From JBAZYZ01 sp964366065 (GTDB lineage Bacteria > Patescibacteriota > Minisyncoccia > Phycocordibacterales > VMEP01), in NCBI GenBank assembly GCA_964366065.1, contig CAYISF010000014.1, forward strand, positions 1-12,738: DNA of 12,738 nt, given 5' to 3'. The notes under the pieces were generated by a model, which had not been told where the DNA came from, did no database searches, and worked only from the letters and a program-made list of their open reading frames with translations. The stretch's first letter is position 1, and every line of letters begins with the position of its first letter. Below, one piece after another: positions 1-6,764 of this stretch. Both the position numbers and the translations under genes were made by a program.

Positions 1-69
1 GGAATTTTTCTCGCCGTGCAGGGAATTACGACGATTGAAGAAGTTCTCCGCGTTGTTTCGTCGGACTGA
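1..69 (+). CDS. pilB: PilB/GspE-family pilus assembly ATPase, C-terminal end only
   Basis: This is the last 22 codons of a reading frame that enters from the left edge and stops at TGA (67-69). The peptide reads GIFLAVQGITTIEEVLRVVS and then SD. The GITTIEEVLRV pattern is the standard C-terminus of the PilB/GspE/PulE secretion ATPases, which power pilus extension by ATP hydrolysis on the cytoplasmic side of the inner membrane. The identity is supported by pilC, the usual next gene, 68 bp downstream. The catalytic Walker motifs lie outside the window. PilT-type ATPases end differently, so PilB/GspE is preferred. Confidence 0.85.
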   Translation, partial: GIFLAVQGITTIEEVLRVVSSD

Positions 70-137
70 AAAGATTAAAGCTAAAAGCGAAAAATGGAAA
101 AGATAACGCGGATTATTTTAGTTTTTAGTTTTCATTT

Positions 138-1346
138 ATGTTGTATTCCTACACCGCCAAAGACCCAAAAGGAGTAATAATTCCCGGCAGACGCGAGGCG
201 CCGGATAAGTTAACCCTTGCCCGAGAACTCCGCGGCGAGGGGTTTACTCTTATTGTGGCCCATGAGGCGTCGGGGAAAACGGATTTCTCGTCAGTGAACA
301 ATTTGTTTGTGCGGGTGAAACTTCACGAAAAAGTTATTTTTACGAGGAATCTCGCCGCCATGCTTCGTGCCGGAATCGCCCTTGCCCGCGGTTTAAGCAT
401 TTTGGAGCGGCAGACCAATAATTTTAGGCTGAAAAAAATCATAAAATCGTTTTTAGACGATATTAACAGCGGGAAAAGCCTAAGTGAGAGCATGAAAAAG
501 TTCCCCAATATTTTTTCATCACTTTTTGTCTCGATGGTGCGGGCCGGCGAGGAATCCGGCGGGCTTCCCGACTCACTCGAGGCCATCGGCGCGCAGCTTG
601 ATAAAAGCTATATTATGGGGAGAAAGATACGCGGGGCGCTTATGTATCCATCCATTATCCTCATCGCTATTTTTGTTATCGGCACGCTCATGCTCATTTA
701 TGTCGTGCCTACTTTGACGGCAACCTTCCGCGATATGGATGTTCCTCTTCCGGGGAGCACGAAAATGATTATTTTTCTCTCTGACCTTTTAATTTCCCAC
801 ACGCTTGCTTTTTTTATCTTGATAATCGCCGCCGTCGCGGGATTTATTTTTCTCCTGCGCACGGCCCGCGGCAAGCGGGCCTATGATTATTTTGTTTTGC
901 ATTTGCCGATATTCGGACCAATCGTTAAAGAAGTGAACGCCGCGCGCACGACCCGCACGCTTTCTTCCCTTCTCTCAGCCGGCGTTCCGATGCAAGAGTC
1001 GCTTCGCATCACCAATGAAGTTCTACAGAACACGTATTATAAAGAAATACTTTCCGAGGCCGAAGTCGATGTCGGCAAGGGTTTAACAATGTCGAGTTTG
1101 TTCAAGGCGCGAAGCGACTTATATCCGGTCATGGTCGGCGAGATGATGGAAGTCGGCGAAGAAACCGGAAAACTAAGCGAGATGCTTAAAAATATCGCTT
1201 ATTTTTATGAAGATGAAGTGGACGCGACCACGAAAGACCTTTCAGCGCTGATAGAGCCTATTCTTATGATTATAATCGGCAGCGCCGTCGGGTTTTTTGC
1301 CGTGGCTATGATTTCACCGACTTACACGATACTAAACAGCGTTTAG
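138..1346 (+). CDS. pilC: Type IV pilus inner-membrane platform protein PilC (GspF family)
   Basis: This 402-residue protein has the two-repeat layout of the PilC/GspF platform, the membrane protein that couples the PilB ATPase to pilin addition. The N-terminus (LYSYTAKDPKG) is typical. The first cytoplasmic repeat is about residues 66-168, with the family signature AGEESGGLPDSLEAI near 136-150. Membrane segments lie at about 170-193 and 220-241. The second repeat is about 268-365, with its copy of the signature EVGEETGKLSEML at 338-350. A last membrane segment spans about 370-392. The length is normal (about 400). The gene ends TAG followed directly by an in-frame TAA, and the next ATG begins at 1350, 3 nt after the stop. 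No clear Shine-Dalgarno precedes the ATG at 138; the preceding spacer is A/T-rich with a repeated tttttag. The function is well supported by family and context. Confidence 0.95.
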   Translation: MLYSYTAKDPKGVIIPGRREAPDKLTLARELRGEGFTLIVAHEASGKTDFSSVNNLFVRVKLHEKVIFTRNLAAMLRAGIALARGLSILERQTNNFRLKKIIKSFLDDINSGKSLSESMKKFPNIFSSLFVSMVRAGEESGGLPDSLEAIGAQLDKSYIMGRKIRGALMYPSIILIAIFVIGTLMLIYVVPTLTATFRDMDVPLPGSTKMIIFLSDLLISHTLAFFILIIAAVAGFIFLLRTARGKRAYDYFVLHLPIFGPIVKEVNAARTTRTLSSLLSAGVPMQESLRITNEVLQNTYYKEILSEAEVDVGKGLTMSSLFKARSDLYPVMVGEMMEVGEETGKLSEMLKNIAYFYEDEVDATTKDLSALIEPILMIIIGSAVGFFAVAMISPTYTILNSV

Positions 1347-1349
1347 TAA

Positions 1350-3161
1350 ATGCAAAACCTACAACCTACAACCTACAACCTACAACCTAATCATCGAGGG
1401 TTTACCCTGATTGAGGCCGCAATCAGTATCGCGATTTTCCTTATCTTGAGTATTAGCTTTTACAACATTACTCTCTCCGTTGTAGATAAGGTCCGTTTTT
1501 CCCGGGAGAAGTCAACCATTGCGCTGCTCGCAGGCCAATATATGGAGATAGCGCGAAATCTCCCGTATTCCCAGGTCGGAACTGTAAACGGGAATCCGCC
1601 CGGCAATCTTCCTGACCTGCCGAACGCGACCAATGTTACTATTGAGGGCGTCGCGTACCAAGTATATTATGTCGTAAATTATATAGATGATCCGTCAGAC
1701 GGTACGATTATAGCCGCTACCGATACGGCTCCAAACGACTATAAGCAGGTTAAACTCTACATAAAAGACACTTCAACGGGAGTCGCCAGTAATTTTTTGA
1801 CAAACATCGTTCCTCAGGGGCTTGAGGGATTATCGAGCGGGGGAGCGCTTTACATAAAAGTGTTTAATGCCGTAGGCCAGCCGATTCCCGGCGCGGCTGT
1901 TCAAATTATAAATACTCAGTTAAACCCGGATATTAATTTGACCCGAACCACTGATGCAAGCGGCAATTGGGTTGAGGTCGGTTTGCCCGACAGTGTAAGC
2001 GGCTATCATATTATTGCTACGAAAAGCGGATATTCCACTGACCGGACATATCCAAGTAGCGGAGGGAATCCGGACCCGACCAAACCCGATGCTACGATTT
2101 CGAACGGTCAGGTTACTCAAGTCAGTTTTTCCATAGATAAGGTGAGCAATCTGGTGTTTAACACTTTTAATCAAACATGCGGCCCGCTTGCGGGGACCGG
2201 CTTGGAGGTGCGCGGCTCAAAATTAATCGGTACGCCGGACGTTTTGAAGTTCAATAATACTTATACCTCGGATTCAAACGGGCAAATCGCGCTTAATAAT
2301 ATAGAGTGGGACAATTATACGCCCCTGCTCACGGGGTCAAGTTATATAGTTTATGGTTCCTCCCCGATACAGCAAACAAACATTCTTCCGGATACGAGCC
2401 AAACATTCACCCTCATACTTGGGCCGAGCACAAGTAATAGCTTTTTGGCCATCGTGAAGGATGCCGCAACCGAAAACCCGATAGAAGGCGCCACCGTAGA
2501 ACTAGAGAAAGCGAGTCCCGCAAGCAATACAAGTAAGATTACCGGCGGAAGTTTATGGAGCCAGATTGACTGGTCGGGAGGTCCCGGGCAGGCGAATATG
2601 TCCGACCAAACCAAATATTTCGAGGATGACGGGAATGTAAGCGCAAACGGCATTCCATCAGGACTTCGTTTGGCGAATTTCGGCGGTTCATATCCCAGTA
2701 TGGGCATGCTTACTTCATCGGCATTTGACACGGGAACGAACGCCACCACTTACACGACAATAACGTGGCAACCGACATCGCAGGACGCTTCGACGAGCGT
2801 GGCATTTCAAATTGCCGCCAATAATGACAATACGACCTGGAATTATATCGGCCCGGACGGGACCGGAAGTACCTATTACACCACTCCGGGCAATACGATA
2901 AGCGCGGTTAATAACAGCAAGCGCTACGTCAGATACAAAACATTTCTTTCGACCTCAGATGACCAAAAAACTCCAGTGCTGACGAGCGTAAACATAAATT
3001 ACGTTTCAGGCTGTTTTACGCCGGGACAAGCGATGTTCCCGGGACTTTCGGCCGGCTCGGACTATAGTTTGACCGTCAGTATGGGCGGCTATCAACCTCA
3101 AACAATCAATAATCTGAATATTAACGGATATAACGTTTTACAAGTTCTTCTGACGCAGTAA
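1350..3161 (+). CDS. Large modular minor prepilin with carboxypeptidase-regulatory-like domains
   Basis: This 603-residue protein starts with a type III/IV prepilin signal: a 17-residue leader ending HRG, then FTLIEAAISIAIFLILS with the conserved Glu at mature position 5 (E22). A prepilin peptidase should cut between G17 and F18. After the pilin helix (YMEIARNLPYSQ, about 62-73, PilV-like) come Ig-like beta modules. One carboxypeptidase-regulatory-like domain is at about 163-263 (GQPIPGAAVQI, DASGNW, ATKSGY). A second beta region spans about 267-360. A third such domain opens at about 363 (NPIEGATVELEKA) and closes only at about 560-600 (LTVSMGGYQPQT). Between these halves lies an inserted beta-rich module (about 395-550, with WNYIGPDG and RYVRYKTFLS) resembling discoidin-like modules. 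It is far longer than standard minor pilins (150-250). It is probably a pilus-tip or adhesive subunit. The leader is coded by a 7-bp tandem repeat. No Shine-Dalgarno is visible; the start follows the pilC stop. Confidence 0.85.
   Translation: MQNLQPTTYNLQPNHRGFTLIEAAISIAIFLILSISFYNITLSVVDKVRFSREKSTIALLAGQYMEIARNLPYSQVGTVNGNPPGNLPDLPNATNVTIEGVAYQVYYVVNYIDDPSDGTIIAATDTAPNDYKQVKLYIKDTSTGVASNFLTNIVPQGLEGLSSGGALYIKVFNAVGQPIPGAAVQIINTQLNPDINLTRTTDASGNWVEVGLPDSVSGYHIIATKSGYSTDRTYPSSGGNPDPTKPDATISNGQVTQVSFSIDKVSNLVFNTFNQTCGPLAGTGLEVRGSKLIGTPDVLKFNNTYTSDSNGQIALNNIEWDNYTPLLTGSSYIVYGSSPIQQTNILPDTSQTFTLILGPSTSNSFLAIVKDAATENPIEGATVELEKASPASNTSKITGGSLWSQIDWSGGPGQANMSDQTKYFEDDGNVSANGIPSGLRLANFGGSYPSMGMLTSSAFDTGTNATTYTTITWQPTSQDASTSVAFQIAANNDNTTWNYIGPDGTGSTYYTTPGNTISAVNNSKRYVRYKTFLSTSDDQKTPVLTSVNINYVSGCFTPGQAMFPGLSAGSDYSLTVSMGGYQPQTINNLNINGYNVLQVLLTQ
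1356..1389 (+). repeat. 7-bp tandem repeat (aacctac, 4.9 copies) in the prepilin leader
   Basis: The unit aacctac occurs four full times (1356-1362, 1363-1369, 1370-1376, 1377-1383) followed by six bases of a fifth copy, without mismatch. It codes most of the leader peptide between the ATG at 1350 and the GFTLIE cleavage site. Three units make 21 nt, so the peptide repeats NLQPTTY. The unit is not a multiple of 3, so gain or loss of one copy would shift the frame. Confidence 0.95.
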
Positions 3162-3182
3162 CCATTCCCAAGATATATTTCT

Positions 3183-3812
3183 ATGAATATTCCCGACAAT
3201 TCACAAAAAAAAGGATTTACCCTCTTGGAAACCGTTTTGGTCATATTTATTTTCGGCCTGCTTATGCTCGGTGTGGATAAATTGGCTGTCGCCATATTTT
3301 CCAGTTTCCGCCAGCAATCATCTTCCATTAATGATGTCGATTATGCGATGAAAGCGGCATCTGATTTCGCGAATGAGATACGTAACGCGGCCTACGGCAA
3401 TGACGGTTCATATTCGCTCAATCAGGCGGGGAGCTCGCAAATAATTTTTTACTCAAGCTATGGGACAAGCGGCAACTTAGTCAATCGAATCCGTTATTAT
3501 CTTTTAAGCAGCATGCTCTATAAAGGAGTGGTTATTCCGACTGGCAGCCCTCTAGTATATAACTTAGCTTCGGAGACAGTTACTCCGGTGCGGACCGGCT
3601 TGGCAAACGGGAACATCCCTGTCTTTTATTATTATGACGGCAATTACAACGGCAGTACCACCCCGCTTTCGGAGCCAATCAATGTCAATCAGGTTAAATT
3701 TGTCCGTATCAATCTTATGATTGTGAAAAACCCTGAAGTCAGCACCACCACTGTGTTTTCAATCGGCGGCGGCGCAACAATTAGAAATCTGAAAAATAAC
3801 TTGGGAAACTGA
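3183..3812 (+). CDS. Minor prepilin, PilW/GspJ-like
   Basis: This 209-residue protein begins with a clear prepilin leader: 11 residues ending KKG, then FTLLETVLVIFIFGLLMLGV, with Glu at mature position 5 (E16). The hydrophobic helix (about 12-38) both crosses the membrane before assembly and packs in the pilus core. The rest is a Ser/Asn/Tyr-rich globular domain with no motif I can name; the pattern DVDYAMKAASDFANEIRNA (about 55-73) followed by beta strands fits the PilW/GspJ minor pilins. It lies 21 nt after the large prepilin and overlaps the next gene by one base (TGATG at 3810-3814), suggesting translational coupling. It is probably a minor pilin in the initiating tip complex. The subtype is inferred from gene order and general shape only. 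Confidence 0.85.
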   Translation: MNIPDNSQKKGFTLLETVLVIFIFGLLMLGVDKLAVAIFSSFRQQSSSINDVDYAMKAASDFANEIRNAAYGNDGSYSLNQAGSSQIIFYSSYGTSGNLVNRIRYYLLSSMLYKGVVIPTGSPLVYNLASETVTPVRTGLANGNIPVFYYYDGNYNGSTTPLSEPINVNQVKFVRINLMIVKNPEVSTTTVFSIGGGATIRNLKNNLGN

Positions 3813-5365
3813 TGAACGCGAATAAAAATAAAGGTTCCTCGAGGCTCTGCCCCGAGGAACAAAAGGAACTCTCCGCCAACTGGCAGATCGCGCAAACGCG
3901 CGACGAGCCGCGCGACATTGAACCTTTGATTCGTCTTCACTCGGACGGCATACCAAGAGTACTTGGCGCGCCGCTCCTCGCTCGACGAAATAAAAAATCC
4001 TCCGGAGCGGCCCTTGCGTATATGCTCGTTTTTATTTTCGCCGTTTCAACGGTACTTTTTCCCCTTGCGACGAATGTTGTGCAGCAAGTGAAAACAATCC
4101 ACACTAAGGTTACCCGGGAACAGGCGATTCAGATCGCCGAAGCGGGGATAAATTATTACCAGTGGCATCTTGCTCATTTTCCCAATGATTACCAGGACGG
4201 CACGGGCCAGGCCGGACCGTATATTCATGAATATAGGGACTTTGATACGCAGACGATACTTGGCCAATTCAGCCTAACCGTAATTCCCCCCGTGGTTGGT
4301 TCGACCATCGTGACGATTAAATCGACCGGCTGGAATAATGATACGCCGGCAATTACAAGGACAGTAACTGCGAAGTATGGCATTCCTTCTCTCGCTTTGT
4401 ATGCGTTTTTAAGCAACGACGTTATCTGGATTGGCGACAACGAGACGGTTGGGGGACAATTACAATCCAATAATGGGGTGCGTTTTGACGGTGTTGGAAA
4501 TGCCCCGATTCAATCTGCGAAGTTGACCTACACATGTCCGGCTTCGCAGGGCAGCCCGTGCCCGGCGATAAAAAACGGGGTCTGGGGCAGCGCCAGCCAG
4601 GCCGTTCAGAATTTTTGGAAATTCCCCGTGCCGGCAGTGGATTTTTCCACCTTGACTTCGAATTTGGCTACGATGAAAGCAAGCGCGCAGAGCGCGGGAA
4701 TATATCTGCCGCCTTCAAACGCCCAAGGATACTCTCTGGTTTTTGTAAGCGACGGCACGGTAAGAATATATAAAGTGACGAGCTTGAGGTCAAACCCGAC
4801 CGGCTGGGACGTGAACTACGTCGCGCATAACGAACGCGTGGATTACAACAACAGGACGCTGCAGTTTACGCAGGCGATACCGGCGAACGGGATTATTTAC
4901 GTGGAAGATAAGACATGGGTGGAAGGAACGGTGAAAGGCCGGGTGACTGTAGCCGCCGCCCAGCTCCCATATAATCCCTCTACCGCTCCGACGATTTACA
5001 TTCCTGCTAACATCTTGTACCTCGCGAAGGATGGCACAAACGTCTTAGGGTTATTGGCCCAGAAAGATATAGTCGTGACTTACTATGCGCCGAGCACAAT
5101 AGAAATTGACGCCGCGTTGGTAGCCCAGAACGGGAGCGCTCAATTTTTCTACTACCCGAATAATATCAAGACGAGCATTACCACTTACGGGGCGATTATG
5201 ACATTCGGCCAGTGGACATGGACATGGGTTAATGGTTCAAATCAAGTCGTATCCGGTTATATAAATACGAATAGTATATATGACGGCGACCTTCTCTACG
5301 GACCGCCGCCCTCTTTCCCTTTTTCAACTTCCGGGTATCAATTATTGAATTGGGCGAGCGATTAA
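3812..5365 (+). CDS. PilX/GspK-like minor pilin with an inserted leader segment
   Basis: This 517-residue protein starts at an ATG that overlaps the previous stop. Residues 65-87 (GAALAYMLVFIFAVSTVLFP) form a single hydrophobic helix after a basic KKSSG, and the following TREQAIQIAEAGINYY (101-116) is the usual PilX pattern of helix plus conserved EAG. There is no Glu at position 5 of the presumed mature form, as in GspK/PilX. The large C-terminal region (about 120-517) is beta-rich with GWNNDTP, SNNGVRFDG and WKFPVP-type motifs that I associate with CPR pilus loci. It probably caps or primes the pilus together with the two prepilins upstream. The odd part is residues 7-62, a basic, low-hydrophobicity stretch coded by GC-rich, palindrome-rich DNA; it makes the leader about 65 residues instead of about 10 and appears to be an in-frame insertion (see repeat entry). 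Confidence 0.85.
   Translation: MNANKNKGSSRLCPEEQKELSANWQIAQTRDEPRDIEPLIRLHSDGIPRVLGAPLLARRNKKSSGAALAYMLVFIFAVSTVLFPLATNVVQQVKTIHTKVTREQAIQIAEAGINYYQWHLAHFPNDYQDGTGQAGPYIHEYRDFDTQTILGQFSLTVIPPVVGSTIVTIKSTGWNNDTPAITRTVTAKYGIPSLALYAFLSNDVIWIGDNETVGGQLQSNNGVRFDGVGNAPIQSAKLTYTCPASQGSPCPAIKNGVWGSASQAVQNFWKFPVPAVDFSTLTSNLATMKASAQSAGIYLPPSNAQGYSLVFVSDGTVRIYKVTSLRSNPTGWDVNYVAHNERVDYNNRTLQFTQAIPANGIIYVEDKTWVEGTVKGRVTVAAAQLPYNPSTAPTIYIPANILYLAKDGTNVLGLLAQKDIVVTYYAPSTIEIDAALVAQNGSAQFFYYPNNIKTSITTYGAIMTFGQWTWTWVNGSNQVVSGYINTNSIYDGDLLYGPPPSFPFSTSGYQLLNWASD
3821..3996 (+). repeat. Putative in-frame palindromic insertion element with 8-bp flanking direct repeats
   Basis: The octamer aataaaaa occurs at 3821-3828 and again at 3989-3996, exactly 168 bp (56 codons) apart. 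The DNA between them is GC-richer than its surroundings and full of inverted repeats: gttcctcg/cgaggaac (3834-3841/3853-3860), aaaggttc/gaaccttt (3830-3837/3920-3927), cgcgcg/cgcgcg (3897-3902/3909-3914), ttcgtc/gacgaa (3930-3935/3984-3989) and ccaag/cttgg (3953-3957/3962-3966). Removing one repeat plus the interior leaves MNANKKSSG directly before AALAYML, a normal short prepilin leader. It resembles in principle the protein-coding palindromic elements of Rickettsia (RPE), but no relation is claimed. The octamer is A/T-rich, so the duplication alone could be chance. Confidence 0.6.
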
Positions 5366-5378
5366 AATTAAAATCATT

Positions 5379-5762
5379 ATGAAAATCTTAAAGTTAACCA
5401 TTGGCATCGTTCTGTTTTCGGCGATTCTTTACGCGCAGAGCGCGTCGGCGGTTAAAAGAGCGCCTTTCCAAAACAGTTCTTCCCTCCAGCCCATACCTTC
5501 GAGCGATATCCACCCTAATATTTCCGGGAATGTAAACTCCAGTAACGGCGTCCCGTCGGCTGGTGAAAATCCGAACGCGCAGAACTCAGATAGTAGTAAC
5601 GTGGAGCAGCCGATTAATCAGCAAAATTCCCTAAATAACACTTTGACTCCAAACGAAACTGCCATTTCTGGTTTCTCGTTTGTGAAAATAATTTTTATGG
5701 CGGGTATTCTTTTAATTGGCGCTATTCTTGTGATTTTTTACCTAAGCCGGAGGAAAGATTAA
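5379..5762 (+). CDS. Small secreted, C-terminally membrane-anchored protein of the pilus locus (unknown function)
   Basis: I do not recognise this 127-residue protein. It has an N-terminal signal peptide (MKILKLTIGIVLFSAILYA, then a likely cut after SASA near residue 24). A 70-residue linker rich in Asn, Ser, Gln and Pro follows (about 28-97), with no regular secondary structure suggested. A hydrophobic segment (about 101-122, IIFMAGILLIGAILVIFYL) and a basic tail SRRKD end the protein. The predicted topology is therefore an exposed disordered stalk outside the membrane with a short cytoplasmic tail. It starts 13 nt after the PilX-like gene on the same strand, with no terminator between, so it is probably the last gene of the pilus operon. 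It could be a pilus-associated stalk or assembly accessory. There is no LPXTG motif. The reading frame is convincing because of the signal peptide and spacing. Confidence 0.7.
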   Translation: MKILKLTIGIVLFSAILYAQSASAVKRAPFQNSSSLQPIPSSDIHPNISGNVNSSNGVPSAGENPNAQNSDSSNVEQPINQQNSLNNTLTPNETAISGFSFVKIIFMAGILLIGAILVIFYLSRRKD

Positions 5763-5809
5763 GAGTTTTGGCCAAATTTTTATATACAGAACCCACAGCG
5801 GCAAAAAAA

Positions 5810-5818
5810 TGTTACACT
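5810..5818 (+). promoter_or_regulatory. Candidate extended -10 promoter for tpiA (and perhaps pgk)
   Basis: The bases tgt tacact form TGN plus a -10-like hexamer (4 or 5 of 6 matches to TATAAT depending on alignment) and closely resemble the tgt tatact box in front of recJ. No good -35 is seen at the expected distance. Initiation about 7 nt downstream (near 5825) would give tpiA a leader of roughly 120 nt that contains the whole inverted repeat. This is inferred from motif and position only. Confidence 0.4.
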
Positions 5819-5832
5819 GAAAAGCGATACGG

Positions 5833-5949
5833 TCCCGTTAGAGGCCGCGGTCACGGTATTATATAAAAATAGATGTTCCAAAATTTTAAAAAAATAAGTG
5901 AAATTAACCTTGCAGTAAGCGGTACGACCGCGACCTGCCTCTAACGGGA
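5833..5949 (+). repeat. Long inverted repeat / hairpin leader abutting the tpiA start codon
   Basis: The left arm tcccgttagaggc (5833-5845) is exactly complementary to gcctctaacggga (5937-5949), and cgcggtc (5846-5852) to gaccgcg (5926-5932), with a 4-nt bulge (5933-5936) on the right: 20 pairs in all. The right arm also holds a local hairpin, gcggt-acg-accgc (5919-5931). The 73-nt interior is A/T-rich with no reading frame. The last paired base is the A of the tpiA ATG, so the folded RNA would bury the start. It may be a regulatory 5' leader or the terminal inverted repeats of a small MITE/REP-like element; no target duplication is evident. Confidence 0.7.
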
Positions 5950-6710
5950 TGGCAAACAAAAAACTGATTGTCGGAAATTGGAAAATGAACCCAACCTCGC
6001 GCGATGAAGCGCGGCAACTGGTTAAGGGCATAAAACGCGCCGCGGGGAAGATAAAGAATGCGGGTATGGTTATTTGTCCGCCTTTTGTATTTTTGCGCGA
6101 CGCTAAAGAGCTTTTGAATGGCGGAAGGGTCTCACTCGGGGCGCAGGACATTTTTTGGGAATTAAACGGCGGGGCGCATACCGGCGAGATATCCGGGGTG
6201 ATGCTGAAAGAATTAGGCGTTCGTTTCACTTTAATTGGCCACTCGGAGCGCCGGGCGATTGGAGAGACGGATGAAATGGTCAATAAAAAAATAAAAGCGG
6301 CGCTCAAGGTCGGCATTGTGCCAATTGTGTGCGTAGGGGAGAAGGAGCGCGACAGCCACGGCTACTATATGGCGGCGGTCAAAAGCCAGGTTGAATATGG
6401 ATTTGCCGGAGTGCCGGGCACGGCGCTGAAAAATTGCATAATTGCTTATGAGCCGATATGGGCGTTGGGAAACAAGGACTTTGAAACGCCGGCGCCGGAG
6501 ACGGCAGTAGAAATGAATATTTTTATTAAAAAGACGCTGGCTGATACGCACGGAGTAAGGCGCGCTCATGACATTCGCGTGCTCTATGGCGGTTCGGTCA
6601 ATCCGAAAAATGCCGGAGATTTTCTTAAAGAGAAAGACATTGCGGGGCTACTGGTCGGACGCGAGAGTTTAGACGCGAAAAAATTTTTAGCCATCGCATC
6701 TTTGTCCTAA
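5949..6710 (+). CDS. tpiA: Triosephosphate isomerase
   Basis: This 253-residue protein interconverts dihydroxyacetone phosphate and glyceraldehyde 3-phosphate in the cytoplasm. The family marks are present in order: GNWKMN at residues 9-14 (catalytic N10, K12), IGHSERR at 96-102 (catalytic H98), CVGE near 128-131, AYEPIWALG at 166-174 (catalytic E168) and YGGSVNP at 213-219. Its length equals the normal 250. The ATG at 5949 gives the canonical MANKKLIVGNWKMN start. Two conserved loops deviate: the lid reads ALGNKDFE rather than AIGTGKTA, and the last phosphate-binding turn reads VGRES rather than VGGAS. The catalytic residues are intact, so it should be active. pgk follows after 54 bp, so the two glycolytic genes are probably co-transcribed. 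There is no Shine-Dalgarno; the start lies in the inverted repeat. Confidence 0.97.
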   Translation: MANKKLIVGNWKMNPTSRDEARQLVKGIKRAAGKIKNAGMVICPPFVFLRDAKELLNGGRVSLGAQDIFWELNGGAHTGEISGVMLKELGVRFTLIGHSERRAIGETDEMVNKKIKAALKVGIVPIVCVGEKERDSHGYYMAAVKSQVEYGFAGVPGTALKNCIIAYEPIWALGNKDFETPAPETAVEMNIFIKKTLADTHGVRRAHDIRVLYGGSVNPKNAGDFLKEKDIAGLLVGRESLDAKKFLAIASLS

Positions 6711-6728
6711 TTTTTAATCCGCATTTTC

Positions 6729-6759
6729 CTACCAACTACCCGCTACTTACTACCAACTA
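6729..6759 (+). repeat. Short degenerate repeat between tpiA and pgk
   Basis: The decamer ctaccaacta occurs at 6729-6738 and 6750-6759 with a related cgctactta between. It fills most of the 54-bp tpiA-pgk spacer. The flavour (repeated cta with ac/aa spacing) matches the heptamer array at 1356-1389 and the agacta repeat at 11072-11098. No terminator and no clear Shine-Dalgarno is seen in this spacer. Confidence 0.6.
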
Positions 6760-6764
6760 TTTCC

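Noticed and set aside
93..176. Short frame MEKITRIILVFSF in the pilB-pilC spacer
   Set aside because: It overlaps the pilC start in another frame, has no ribosome site or -10 box, and arises from A/T-rich repeat DNA.
3689..3956. Two minus-strand frames over the prepilin 2 / PilX-like junction
   Set aside because: They are open because the inserted GC-rich palindromic DNA lacks stops on both strands; no start signals or motifs.
5379..5762. Sortase-type cell-wall sorting signal at the C-terminus of the small protein
   Set aside because: A hydrophobic stretch and basic tail are present but no LPXTG-like motif precedes them; a simple membrane anchor explains the sequence.
5833..5949. Integron attC site, because of gttag/ctaac arms
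   Set aside because: The orientation is inside out (gttag left, ctaac right), whereas attC runs from RYYYAAC to GTTRRRY; the core boxes also do not fit, and no integrase or cassettes are present.
5780..6316. 178-aa open frame on the minus strand
   Set aside because: Antisense to tpiA and across the inverted repeat; no ribosome site and no recognisable motif.
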